The translations under genes were made by a program, and so were the position numbers. DNA of 64,000 nt from Oscillospiraceae bacterium (GTDB lineage Bacteria > Bacillota > Clostridia > Oscillospirales > QAMX01): the NCBI GenBank assembly GCA_015067825.1, contig SVLQ01000007.1, positions 87,147 through 151,146 of the forward strand, given 5' to 3'. Below are positions 43,003 to 51,869 of the stretch, one piece after another. The notes beneath the pieces are model-generated. The model ran no database searches, was not told where the DNA came from, and worked only from the letters and a program-made list of their open reading frames with translations. Numbering within the stretch: position 1 is the stretch's first letter; each line of letters begins with the position of its first letter.

Positions 43003-44502
43003 TTATTCCAATATCTGCCCTTCGTCAGGGAAAAACTGGATCGCCGACTGCACGACACAGAATGCGCCGTGGTGACTCCATCCGCCGGCCATTTTGTGTT
43101 CGGCGGCGGTTTTGGCGGGGTACTGCCATGGGTCGGTCTGGTGGACGTAGTTCATCCACGAATCAATGATCCACCCGTCGTTCAGCTCACCGACCGTGTA
43201 GGCGACGTAACCGCGCTGGTTTTCGGAACGGCGCGGCAGCGAAAACTCGGCAAATACGTCGTTTTCCACGGAGTTTCCGAAGAACATGCTGTTGGAATTG
43301 TAAGTTGTTCGGCCGAGGAATGCGTACGGCGCGGCGTAGCTTTGGCCGCCTTTGTCGTAAAGCACTTGGCCGCTTAGTTCGCCGAGCTGCTGCCAACCCT
43401 TGTCGGTGCTGCGGTCAGCCGTCCAAAGCTGCATCGCCTCCGTGCCGAAAAAGCCGGGATCGATCAGCCAACGGAAGTGGTGGATCAGCATCCACCGCTC
43501 TTCTTCTCCGGCCAACCGTACGGCGATCCCCGTGATCTGCAGCTCGCGTTCGTCGTAAACGGTCGTCGTGTGGATCGTGAGCACACCGTCAACGGTTTCA
43601 CGCGTCGTGACCTCGCGGCCTTCGTTGACCGGATAGGTCGAAACGTCGGTGATGACCTCCTGTGCGCCGGCGAGTGCGGCGAGATCGGCGCTTGTCAGAT
43701 CGGCGGCGATCTCGGCGGGAAAACCGAGCGCAGCAAGCTCCGCTCTCACTGCCGCGTCGTATGGCGTGTGCGCGGTGAAGTCCATCTCGTAGCTTGTGCC
43801 GAAGATGCTCGCCAAAGTCAGCCCGGTCAGTGCGGCAAGCGCGATCGCAATGGCCAGCCAACGGTCGGAAATACGGATCCCGGCAGGGGAGATCGCGTAT
43901 CCGGCGGCATCGAGCGACCGCGAGACCTCGCGCAGGCTGACAAGCGTGCAGACGTAGACGATCAGCAACAGGATCGCGGTGATCGAGCCGCCGATCGGAA
44001 CGTACGCCAAAACGCAGACGAGTGCGTACCAAACGACCAATGCGGCGGCGCTGCCCGTCGATTGTGCCGGATCGGCTCGCGAAACGACCGCACGCAGCCC
44101 GCGCCAAAAGCAGAAAAACAGCGCCAAAACGGTCAGCAAATTGGCAAACGTCAGCAATACGCCGACTTCCGAATCGAAAAGGGAAGTGTGATGGATGGTT
44201 GCTTGCAGGATCGATGTGGTTCCAAACCAAATCGTCCGCAAGGCCGACAACGCGAAACAGGCGCCAAACCATCCGTTTTCCTTCCGCAACGTGCGGAATC
44301 CCAGCAGCAGAAGCAGGATCCCGATCGCCGGCAGCAGGTATTGCAGGTGGAAAAAGTTCAACGTGATCGTTGAAAGCCCAAAGCCCCAAAGGATGCGGCG
44401 CATCGCGCTTCGCCACGGCGTGACGGCGTGCACGATCTCGTCGGCAGGGGGCAGCTCGGCGGCGTCGGCAAAAAGCCGCGCGTCAAAATCAGGTTCACGC
44501 AT
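43003..44502 (-). CDS. membrane partner of ECF sigma factor (putative anti-sigma)
   Basis: 499 residues, no recognised family. A short cytosolic N-terminus (residues 1-35) is followed by seven or eight hydrophobic helices (to about 240) and an extracytoplasmic region of some 250 residues with no catalytic motif seen. Its start codon overlaps the end of the sigma-factor gene by 8 bases. Gene order sigma then membrane protein is the common layout for sigma/anti-sigma pairs, so it may hold the sigma factor at the membrane. That role is inference. Confidence 0.6.
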   Translation of the reverse strand: MREPDFDARLFADAAELPPADEIVHAVTPWRSAMRRILWGFGLSTITLNFFHLQYLLPAIGILLLLLGFRTLRKENGWFGACFALSALRTIWFGTTSILQATIHHTSLFDSEVGVLLTFANLLTVLALFFCFWRGLRAVVSRADPAQSTGSAAALVVWYALVCVLAYVPIGGSITAILLLIVYVCTLVSLREVSRSLDAAGYAISPAGIRISDRWLAIAIALAALTGLTLASIFGTSYEMDFTAHTPYDAAVRAELAALGFPAEIAADLTSADLAALAGAQEVITDVSTYPVNEGREVTTRETVDGVLTIHTTTVYDERELQITGIAVRLAGEEERWMLIHHFRWLIDPGFFGTEAMQLWTADRSTDKGWQQLGELSGQVLYDKGGQSYAAPYAFLGRTTYNSNSMFFGNSVENDVFAEFSLPRRSENQRGYVAYTVGELNDGWIIDSWMNYVHQTDPWQYPAKTAAEHKMAGGWSHHGAFCVVQSAIQFFPDEGQILE

Positions 44503-45034
44503 CGTTCTGCCCTCCCAACGCCTTTTTCAGCTTCTTTTTCAGACGGTAGAGCCGTCCCTCAACCGCCCGCTCCGACATCCCCAGCTCTGCGGCGATCTGC
44601 GCGGAGGGCTGCAGATAGTAATACTTCCGGTAAAAAAGCATGCGGTCGGCGGCCGAAAGCTCCGCGAGCGCACCGCGCAGCTCCGCCGCCCGTTCGCGGC
44701 GGACGAGCTCTTCCTCGGCGGCGGGAACGGATGCATCCGCCTGTGTTTCCAACGCGACGGTTTCCGGCCGGCGCGCAGCCGCGCGTGAGCGGTCGATCGC
44801 GGCGTTGCGCGTAATCGCCGTCAGCCACGTGCGGAATTCACCGCGCCGGCGGTCAAATTGCCCGATCCGCTCCCAAACGCGCATGGCCGCATCGGAAACG
44901 CACTCCTCGATCTCTTCGGGCGCGGAGAGGATCGGTGCGGCGATGTAGCGCATCATCGGCGCATATGTGGCGAGGAGCAGCTCCATACCGTGCTCTTCTC
45001 CGGCGGCAAGCAGTGCCACGAGCTCTTCGTCCAT
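44495..45034 (-). CDS. ECF-type RNA polymerase sigma factor
   Basis: 179 residues. Region 2 reads LLATYAPMMRYIAAPIL, CVSDAAMRVWERIGQFD and FRTWLTAITRNAAIDRSR; region 4 reads LSAADRMLFYRKYYYL and IAAELGMSERAVEGRLYRLKKKL. No other sigma regions, hence ECF group. GGAGGG lies 6 bases before ATG 45034. A TATAAT box at 45078-45083 on the minus strand has no standard -35, so it may be autoregulated. Confidence 0.92.
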   Translation of the reverse strand: MDEELVALLAAGEEHGMELLLATYAPMMRYIAAPILSAPEEIEECVSDAAMRVWERIGQFDRRRGEFRTWLTAITRNAAIDRSRAAARRPETVALETQADASVPAAEEELVRRERAAELRGALAELSAADRMLFYRKYYYLQPSAQIAAELGMSERAVEGRLYRLKKKLKKALGGQNDA

Positions 45035-45135
45035 CTCCGTCCCTCCTTTATCGCGTTTTTGCGGTCTTGATAGTCTCATTATACCATACGCTCATCATTC
45101 CGAAAACCCACGCAAAAAAATATTCTTTTTCCCTC

Positions 45136-45190
45136 TTGACAAAACTGTCTACATAGTGTAGACTATAAATGCAGTCTACAAAGTGTCGAC
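45136..45190 (+). promoter_or_regulatory. blaI promoter with two BlaI-type operators
   Basis: TTGACA (45136-45141), 17 bases, TAGACT. Operator 1 GTCTACATAGTGTAGAC (45147-45163) covers the spacer and -10; operator 2 GTCTACAAAGTGTCGAC (45174-45190) lies downstream. Both are TACA-N3-TGT dyads of the BlaI/MecI kind, so the operon is autoregulated. Confidence 0.85.
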
Positions 45191-45206
45191 AGAAGGAGGG
45201 AACGAT

Positions 45207-45575
45207 ATGGACGAAACGAAGCTTGGTGCGATCGAATCGCACTTTGCCGATATCATCTGGCAGCACGCGCCGATCGCCTCGGGCGAGCTCGCCAAACTTG
45301 CGCTCGCTGAACTGAACTGGAAGCGCACAACGACCTACACGGTGCTGAAGCGCCTGTGCGAACGCGGCCTGTTTGAAAACCAAAACGGCACGATCGTCGT
45401 AAAGGTCTCGCGCGATGAATTCTACGCCCGCCAAAGCGAAAAAATCGTCGACGAGAGCTTTTCGGGATCGCTGCCGGCGTTTGTCGCCGCGTTTGCCTCG
45501 CGTAAAAAAATCTCCGAAGCCGAGCTCAACGAGCTGCAGGCGATGATCGAAGAAATGCGGAGGGGAGAAGTATGA
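45207..45575 (+). CDS. BlaI/MecI-family repressor
   Basis: 122 residues. Winged helix with LNWKRTTTYTVLKRLCERGLFE and a C-terminal dimerisation segment FVAAFASRKKISEAELNELQ containing the usual cleavage region. GGAGGG lies 6 bases before ATG. Overlaps the sensor gene by 4 bases (ATGA). Binds the two operators upstream. Confidence 0.93.
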   Translation: MDETKLGAIESHFADIIWQHAPIASGELAKLALAELNWKRTTTYTVLKRLCERGLFENQNGTIVVKVSRDEFYARQSEKIVDESFSGSLPAFVAAFASRKKISEAELNELQAMIEEMRRGEV

Positions 45576-48094
45576 CGCTGGAATTCTTGTTTTCTGCGGT
45601 ATGGGAGATGAGCCTGACCGGGACGATCGTCATTTGCGTGGTCGTGCTTGTGCGGCTCTGCCTCAAACGGCTGCCAAAAACGTTTTCCTATGCGCTGTGG
45701 GCGGTCGTGCTGTTCCGTCTGCTTTGCCCCGTCAGCCTGACGTCTCCGGTCTCGCTTTTTTCGGTCGTTAAGCCGCTGGAGCTGCCGGGTGCGGCAAAAA
45801 CCGAGAGAGTCCTCGTAGAGTACTTTGACTCCGTCCCCAAAGATCGTCTGCAAACGACCTATCCGTCGTCTGTCATCGTCGGAGACAAGTTCTTCACTTA
45901 CCCGATCACTGCGCCGACGCCGATCGAAAAAACCGAAACCTTTGCGTTCGAGACCGTCTGGCTCGTGGGGATCGCCGTCAGTGCGGTTTGGGGGATCGTC
46001 TCCTCGCTCCGCTTGCGCCGCCGTTTGGTCGGCTCGGTCGATGCCGGCGGGCGAGTCCGTCTCGCCGACCACATCGATACGCCGTTTGTCTTCGGCCTCT
46101 TCCGCCCCAAGATCTACTTGCCGTCCGAACTCGATCTCGGAAAGCAGCCGTATATTCTCTGCCACGAGCAGTACCATATCCGCCGCGGCGACCACGTCTG
46201 GCGCTTCCTTGCCTACGCCGCACTCTGTATCCATTGGTTCAACCCACTCGTGTGGCTGGCGTTTTATCTCTCGGGCAAGGATATGGAAATGAGCTGCGAC
46301 GAAGCCGTCGTGCGCAGGATGGGCGCGGACGTGCGCGCCGATTATTCCGCCTCGCTCCTCGCGTTCGGCACGTCTCTCCGCTCGTTTTCCGCTTCGCCGA
46401 TCGCGTTCGGCGAAGGCAGCACGAAGGGACGCATCAAAAACCTGCTGCGCTGGAAAAATCCCGCGCTGTGGCTGATCCTCGTTGCGATCGTTCTCTGCGC
46501 GGTCGTTGCCGTTGTCTGCCTCGTCGATCCGCAATCGACCGGCGTGTTTGGCTATGATTACGACGTCACCGAAATCGTCTTCGATCACGGATTCTTCAGC
46601 TCGACCTATACGAGTATTGCGACAACTCCGGAATACCGCGTCGACGAATCCGGTGTGCTTTGGGTCAAGGAACGCAAGATCTTTGACCACACGATCGGCG
46701 GCTGGCAAGCGGTCGGCGAGCTGACGCCGGTGGTGCTGACGGCGGAGAACTTTGTAAACGGCTTTGGTCCGCTCAACTGGCGCAATACTTCCGTTTCCGC
46801 GGAGGGGTTGCTCGCCGATAACCGCCGCGCGTGGGTGGTCAAAACCGAGGGCAGCGGGCTGAGCTACTATCTGCTCGAGCAAATCGACGGAAAACTCTAT
46901 CTTGCCTGCTGGTACGACCGAAACGATTACGATGCGGTGGAAGGTCTCGGCGACAGCGAGGTACTCGTGCGATGGCTCTTTTCGGTGGAGCGGGCCGGCG
47001 AAATTTCGGGGAGTGCCTACAAATCCGATGAGCACAGCCGATATACGATTGGAACATGGCTCTATCAAACGCCGGGACTTCGACAGTGGGTTGCCTATTA
47101 CGAGTTCCATGTGAATCCGGTGGGTGTACTCTACAGGAGAGTTACATTTGATGGCTACGCTCCGGAAGAATGGGAGCCTTTGGGAGTTCTGAAAAAAACT
47201 ACAATAGAGCCCGAGGTACTGAAAAACGCATTTATCGCCGATGTTGGTTGGCAGAATGAAGCCGTGAACGCGGAAACGCTGCTGGCGGAGAACCGCACGG
47301 TCTGGGGAACGTCGTTTCCTCTGTACGAAAACGAAAATCAGTGGGTGAGCTATCTGAACTACTACCTCTTCGAACAGAAAAACGGCGAACACTACTTGAT
47401 GGAGTGGTTTGATGCGACGCCGTATACTCGCGAGGACACGACTGACCCGATTATGGCGCAGTATTTACTGGGCCTAAGGAAAACCGCTTTCGACGAGCCG
47501 GAAGAGATTCTGCAGAAAGAGTTAACACAACAGGACTTGGAATCGTTGGAGCATGACAGTGGGCTTACGACGCAGACAACGAGCTACGCAACGGTCTCGT
47601 CGCCGAATCGTCGTATTGTCAGAACGATGTATTCCGGGCGGTTGCGATTTAGTGGAGACGTTGCCAAAGCAATGTACGATGAGTTGGAATTCGGCAGTGA
47701 GATCCTGTTTACCTATATTGGCGGTGTGAGGCAATCTGATCCGGGACAACTGGAGCGGATCGCCCGGGTGGAAAAAATTGCCGGACCGAGTGCGATCGCC
47801 TCGATCCCCACGGAATTCGAAGCGACGATCCGTGTATACAATTGGTTGGAGGGGTATTTTACATTGGAGGTTACGGATGACGTAATCCCGGATGCAGAGC
47901 ATGTGCTGGTCTTTTCTTCGTTAGGTGATTTGGCTATAAGCTCCGAATCCTATCAAAAATTACAAACGCTTCAATTTCCTCAGCGAGCCCGTTTTACGAC
48001 CGACGGTACGGTTTACCGCTACGACCGCACCAACGGCGTCACGGAATACCGGATCGAACCAATAACGGTTGAACTGATCGAAACACAACCGTAA
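45572..48094 (+). CDS. BlaR1-like M56 membrane metallopeptidase with novel sensor region
   Basis: 840 residues. M56 domain: four membrane helices (about 12-30, 40-58, 125-145, 290-315) and zinc motif HEQYH at 198-202 (CHEQYHIRRGDHVW), with the downstream EMSCDEAVVRRMG. In BlaR1 the C-terminus is a penicillin-binding domain; here the outside ~520 residues instead form two copies of a ~160-residue module (with SYYLLEQIDGKLYL and NYYLFEQKNGEHYL) and a terminal beta-rich module (GSEILFTYIGG, then YRYDRTNGVTEYRIEP) shared with the three downstream lipoproteins. It should cleave the BlaI-type repressor on an unknown signal. Confidence 0.88.
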   Translation: MTLEFLFSAVWEMSLTGTIVICVVVLVRLCLKRLPKTFSYALWAVVLFRLLCPVSLTSPVSLFSVVKPLELPGAAKTERVLVEYFDSVPKDRLQTTYPSSVIVGDKFFTYPITAPTPIEKTETFAFETVWLVGIAVSAVWGIVSSLRLRRRLVGSVDAGGRVRLADHIDTPFVFGLFRPKIYLPSELDLGKQPYILCHEQYHIRRGDHVWRFLAYAALCIHWFNPLVWLAFYLSGKDMEMSCDEAVVRRMGADVRADYSASLLAFGTSLRSFSASPIAFGEGSTKGRIKNLLRWKNPALWLILVAIVLCAVVAVVCLVDPQSTGVFGYDYDVTEIVFDHGFFSSTYTSIATTPEYRVDESGVLWVKERKIFDHTIGGWQAVGELTPVVLTAENFVNGFGPLNWRNTSVSAEGLLADNRRAWVVKTEGSGLSYYLLEQIDGKLYLACWYDRNDYDAVEGLGDSEVLVRWLFSVERAGEISGSAYKSDEHSRYTIGTWLYQTPGLRQWVAYYEFHVNPVGVLYRRVTFDGYAPEEWEPLGVLKKTTIEPEVLKNAFIADVGWQNEAVNAETLLAENRTVWGTSFPLYENENQWVSYLNYYLFEQKNGEHYLMEWFDATPYTREDTTDPIMAQYLLGLRKTAFDEPEEILQKELTQQDLESLEHDSGLTTQTTSYATVSSPNRRIVRTMYSGRLRFSGDVAKAMYDELEFGSEILFTYIGGVRQSDPGQLERIARVEKIAGPSAIASIPTEFEATIRVYNWLEGYFTLEVTDDVIPDAEHVLVFSSLGDLAISSESYQKLQTLQFPQRARFTTDGTVYRYDRTNGVTEYRIEPITVELIETQP

Positions 48095-48219
48095 ACTATC
48101 AAAAACAGCACCGTTTGGCAAAAAAACGGTGCTGCTTTTGTGTTTCGTGAAAAAAACTTGACAAATGTTTTTAGGCTCGATATAATGGAATCAGAACAAA
48201 AGAAAAGAGGTGTATCGAA
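48091..48219 (+). promoter_or_regulatory. terminator-promoter cassette 1
   Basis: Stem CAGCACCGTTT / AAACGGTGCTG with TTTT (48106-48138) ends the sensor transcript, and TTGACA, 17 bases, TATAAT (48158-48186) starts the next, with AAGAGGTG 7 bases before the lipoprotein ATG. Nearly identical cassettes precede lipoproteins 2 and 3. No BlaI-type dyad is present. Confidence 0.88.
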
Positions 48220-49338
48220 ATGACGAAAACCGTAATCCCGCGCCGCTTGCTGCTCTTGCTTTCCGTGCTCCTGCTGCTTCCACTTGCCGCCTGCGGGGAG
48301 TCGCCGCAAAACATCCGATACACCGCCGAAGAGGTCGTATATCTGGCACAGGGGCTTGGGACACCGGAAGAGTGGGCAGACCCGGAAAATCGCAGGTACA
48401 GTTTGGGATACCACCGCAATGCCGACGGTCAATTCTTCCAGTGCGTGACCTATCACACGACCGGGGAGGTTGTTTGGTATCCCGTTGGGCAATTAGAGGA
48501 AATCGATCTTGTCGAACCGGTTTTTTGCCGGGCTTTCCGGTCTACCGGCACGATCCCGCCGGAAGATCTGTTTGCCGAAAACGAAACGGCATACCAGATC
48601 GCGATGCCGGAGATTGCGTATGACGGCGGCTATGCGGGATTTTACAGCTTGTATCTGTTGGAGCAAAAGAATGGTGAGATCTATCTGATCGAGTGGATCG
48701 ACACCAGCCGTTACTCTCCCGATCGCCCGGATGATCCGATCACCGCAGTTACTGCGTATCGCTTATCTGCAATGCAGACGAATGAGGCTATGGCTGTGGA
48801 CGGTGATGCTATGTACCACGGCGGATATCAAACGTTGGCTGCAGTTGTGACGAGTAAGCGAGGGCGCGGCATCGTGCTGACAGCAGAAAACGGGCGTTAC
48901 CGTATTCCGCAAGAAACATGGCAGCTGATCGAGCAGAACGTGGAGATCGGCAACGAGATTTTATTTACCTACCTTGGCGGTGTAACGGATTCTTCACCGC
49001 GAAGAATCGATGCGGCGGTGCGTATTGAAATTACGCATTCTGCGGATGCAGAGCTGTCTGTACCAACGGTGTTGGATGCGACGACATCGACGCATTGGTT
49101 GGGCTACTGGGAAATTACGCCGCCAAAGGGTGTGTTTCCTGAAAATTCGAAGGTTTTCGTGAGTGCGGACGGTATTGATATGACGGAAGAACTTTGGATA
49201 TCGTTGGTAGAGGCGCAATACCCTGCGCAAGTCCGCCTCACCACTACCGGTGTTGCCTTCTGCTACGACCGCGCCGATGGCACGACAGAATACTGGATCA
49301 AAGCGACAGCGATTGAACTGATCGAAACACAACCGTGA
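48220..49338 (+). CDS. tandem lipoprotein 1 of M56-sensor locus
   Basis: 372 residues. Lipoprotein signal with lipobox LPLAAC, cysteine about residue 25. Mature part: module A (GQFFQCVTYHTT, YSLYLLEQKNGEIYLIEWID) and module B (GNEILFTYLGGVTDSSPRRI, then YDRADGTTEYWIKATAIEL). Modules A and B match the extracytoplasmic part of the M56 sensor upstream, and both downstream lipoproteins. Surface-anchored, no enzyme motif. Family not recognised. Confidence 0.82.
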   Translation: MTKTVIPRRLLLLLSVLLLLPLAACGESPQNIRYTAEEVVYLAQGLGTPEEWADPENRRYSLGYHRNADGQFFQCVTYHTTGEVVWYPVGQLEEIDLVEPVFCRAFRSTGTIPPEDLFAENETAYQIAMPEIAYDGGYAGFYSLYLLEQKNGEIYLIEWIDTSRYSPDRPDDPITAVTAYRLSAMQTNEAMAVDGDAMYHGGYQTLAAVVTSKRGRGIVLTAENGRYRIPQETWQLIEQNVEIGNEILFTYLGGVTDSSPRRIDAAVRIEITHSADAELSVPTVLDATTSTHWLGYWEITPPKGVFPENSKVFVSADGIDMTEELWISLVEAQYPAQVRLTTTGVAFCYDRADGTTEYWIKATAIELIETQP

Positions 49339-49463
49339 ACTATCAAAAACAGCACCGTTTGGCAAAAAAACGGTGCTGCTTTTGATGAATTGCAAAAAAA
49401 CTTGACAAATATTTTAAGGCTTGATATAATGGAATCAGAACAAAAGAAAAGAGGTGTATCGAG
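49335..49463 (+). promoter_or_regulatory. terminator-promoter cassette 2
   Basis: Stem 49350-49378 with TTTT, promoter TTGACA, 17 bases, TATAAT at 49402-49430, same ribosome site. Almost the same sequence as cassettes 1 and 3. Confidence 0.88.
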
Positions 49464-50591
49464 ATGACGAAAACCGTGATCCCGCGCCGCTTGCTGCTCT
49501 TGCTTTCCGTGCTCCTGCTGCTTCCGTTTGCCGCCTGCGGGGAGTCGCCGCAAAACATCCGATACACCGCCAAAGAGATCGTATACCTAACACCGGGCCG
49601 CACGTTTGGAGTGACGTGGCAGGATGAGAACGGCGATTTGCTCCATACCCTTGAATATCAGCGAAATGCCGACGGCAGCCTACTGATGCGTCAGATCAGT
49701 CCGTGGGATGGGCCGATGGGATGGGCGTTGGTCGGTCAGCCGGAGGAAACAGAATTGGATCCGGTACATTTTGGCAATGGCTTTTTGAGCGCCGGCGAGA
49801 TTCTTCCGGCAGAGTTGCTGGAAGGAAATGAAAAAACCTACAAAATCGTGTCTCAAAAACACGAATACAGCAACGGCTTGGGATACAGCAGCTATTTGAA
49901 CTATTATTGGATGTATCAGAAAAACGGCGAGATCTATGTGGTAGAATGGATAGATACGGATTGGTATTCGCCGGAAAAAGCTGACGATCCCATAACGGTG
50001 CTTTCCGTGTGTCGAGTTGAGGCGCAGGAAGTTGAGGAAACCGCAGAGGGTACCTATGATTTGGGCGATTACGATAATTACTATTCGACCGAATATGCGA
50101 CTTCGATTAAAAACTGTGTCATTGCTTGCTACCCAAATGCCGGACCGGCATTTGCCGGAGATGCGGCAGCACTGATCGGAAAACCGGTGCCGAGCGGAAG
50201 TGAGTTTCTTTTTACGCATGTCGGCAGTAGCGCGCAAACCTATCCGGCCAGACTCGGTGGAATTGTCCGTGCGGAATTGGTGCGGGCGCCTGCCGAAACG
50301 CTCGTGATCCCAACGGAGCTTGCCGCGCGTTTTATGCAGCTGAATAACAACCAGTATACCTTTGAAGCCACCTTGCCTGCAGGAATTTTGCCGACAGCGC
50401 AAACGGATACTGTGCACGTGGAATACGCTGTGGTTCCCCGCGAGGAAAATGAAATCATTTTCTCCGCTGCGGACGCTACCGATATCACGATCACTACCAC
50501 CGGCGTTGCCTACCGCTACGACCGCGCCGACGGCACGACGGAATACTGGATTGAAGCGACATCAATTGAGTTGGCTGAAACACAACCGTAA
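49464..50591 (+). CDS. tandem lipoprotein 2 of M56-sensor locus
   Basis: 375 residues. Signal peptide almost identical to lipoprotein 1 (lipobox LPFAAC). The middle differs strongly (module A keeps SSYLNYYWMYQKNGEIYVVEWID), while the last ~40 residues return to near identity (TTTGVAYRYDRADGTTEYWI). This pattern of conserved ends and variable centre suggests duplication with recombination or diversifying selection. Confidence 0.82.
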   Translation: MTKTVIPRRLLLLLSVLLLLPFAACGESPQNIRYTAKEIVYLTPGRTFGVTWQDENGDLLHTLEYQRNADGSLLMRQISPWDGPMGWALVGQPEETELDPVHFGNGFLSAGEILPAELLEGNEKTYKIVSQKHEYSNGLGYSSYLNYYWMYQKNGEIYVVEWIDTDWYSPEKADDPITVLSVCRVEAQEVEETAEGTYDLGDYDNYYSTEYATSIKNCVIACYPNAGPAFAGDAAALIGKPVPSGSEFLFTHVGSSAQTYPARLGGIVRAELVRAPAETLVIPTELAARFMQLNNNQYTFEATLPAGILPTAQTDTVHVEYAVVPREENEIIFSAADATDITITTTGVAYRYDRADGTTEYWIEATSIELAETQP

Positions 50592-50715
50592 ACTATCAAA
50601 AGCAGCACTGTTTGGCAAAAAAACGGTGCTGCTTTTGATGAATTGCAAAAAACTTGACAAATATTTTAAGGCTTGATATAATGGAATCAGAACAAAAGAA
50701 AAGAGGTGTATTGAA
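50588..50715 (+). promoter_or_regulatory. terminator-promoter cassette 3
   Basis: Stem 50603-50631 (one G-U change) with TTTT, promoter TTGACA, 17 bases, TATAAT at 50654-50682, same ribosome site. Confidence 0.88.
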
Positions 50716-51810
50716 ATGACGAAAACCGTAATCCTGCGCCGCTTGCTGCTGCTCTTGCTTTCCGTGCTCCTGCTGCTCCCGCTTGCCGCCTGCGGGGAGT
50801 CGCCGCAGAACGTCCGATACACCCCAGTGAAGGTTGTTTATCTGCATCCGGAGCGAGACTCTCCTGTGTGGCAGGATGACACCGGCAATCCGTTCCATCT
50901 TTGGGAATACCAGTGGAACAGCGACGGTCAGTTTTTCCTGCGTTTTATCAGCAAGTGGGACGGCCCTCAAATGTGGGAGCCTGTCGGCCGGGTGGAAAAG
51001 GCGACTGTGGACGCAACTTTGTTTGCCAATGCGTTCCGTTCCGACACGGTCTTCGATCCCGCCGAACTGTTGGCCGAAAACCGCGCAGCCTACGCGATCC
51101 CAAGCAGAGTGCGTGTGGAAAACGAAGAAGTTTTTGGCAACTATCTGAACTATTACCTGTTGGAACAAGCGAACGGCGAAGTCTATCTGGTGGAGTGGAT
51201 GGATGCGCCGTATTATTCACCGGAGCGAGCGGACGATACGATGATCGTGTTGACCGTTGCGTTGCTGGAAACGGCCGACATGGACGAGCCTATTACGGAA
51301 TATACCGAGGACGGCGGGCATTTGGCGGCTCAAACCACGAAGTTTGCGACCTCGATCGGCAACGGCGTTCTGTGGGATCGGAGTTCCGGTTTGTTCTATG
51401 GCGATGCCGTGTATCAGTGGATCGACGCGCCGTTGGAAATCGGCAGCGAGATCCGGTATACTTATACTGGCCTAATGCAGCAAACGAGTCCCGCGCGGAT
51501 CAGTCAGATTCTGTATGCAGAAAAAACGCTTTCTCCGAGCGCTGCGATCCCAATCCCCGAACAACTGAACGCACAGGCATCTGTGGCATGGGAATGGGCG
51601 AATACCATGACACTTGTTTTGCCGGAAGGGATTCTGCCCGAAACGCCGGAAGCCATCGTCTATGCGCCGTGCTATCCGCTGCGTACCACAGGCTCGTTTG
51701 CGCTGGGGGACGTCCGCCTCACCACCACCGGTGTTGCCTACCGCTACGACCGCGCCGACGGCACGACGGAATACTGGATCGAAGTAACCGATATCCAACC
51801 GATCCATTAG
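50716..51810 (+). CDS. tandem lipoprotein 3 of M56-sensor locus
   Basis: 364 residues. Same signal peptide and lipobox (LPLAAC), module A with NYYLLEQANGEVYLVEWMD, module B with GSEIRYTYTGLMQQTSPARI and the shared end YDRADGTTEYWIEVTDI. Last gene of the array; a strong terminator follows. Confidence 0.82.
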   Translation: MTKTVILRRLLLLLLSVLLLLPLAACGESPQNVRYTPVKVVYLHPERDSPVWQDDTGNPFHLWEYQWNSDGQFFLRFISKWDGPQMWEPVGRVEKATVDATLFANAFRSDTVFDPAELLAENRAAYAIPSRVRVENEEVFGNYLNYYLLEQANGEVYLVEWMDAPYYSPERADDTMIVLTVALLETADMDEPITEYTEDGGHLAAQTTKFATSIGNGVLWDRSSGLFYGDAVYQWIDAPLEIGSEIRYTYTGLMQQTSPARISQILYAEKTLSPSAAIPIPEQLNAQASVAWEWANTMTLVLPEGILPETPEAIVYAPCYPLRTTGSFALGDVRLTTTGVAYRYDRADGTTEYWIEVTDIQPIH

Positions 51811-51820
51811 ATCAAAATCA

Positions 51821-51869
51821 AAATGCCTTGTCACACCGGCAACAAAGCCGGTGTGACAAGGCATTTTTT
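51821..51869. terminator. terminator between lipoprotein 3 and GH110-like gene
   Basis: AAATGCCTTGTCACACCGGC pairs perfectly over 20 bp with the inverse at 51847-51866, 6-base loop, T-tract on the plus side. Serves the plus-strand array; the minus-strand gene ends right beside it. Confidence 0.93.

Noticed and set aside
40480..43377. 965-residue plus-strand open frame over the rhamnosidase gene
   Set aside because: Antisense shadow of a GC-rich gene with clear glycosidase motifs; no ribosome site and no family resemblance.
45422..47392. 656-residue minus-strand frame opposite the M56 sensor
   Set aside because: Starts and ends at arbitrary points, covers two real genes, no motif.
45572..48094. 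Beta-lactam sensor BlaR1 or MecR1
   Set aside because: The M56 part fits, but no penicillin-binding SxxK/KTG domain is visible and no beta-lactamase gene follows.
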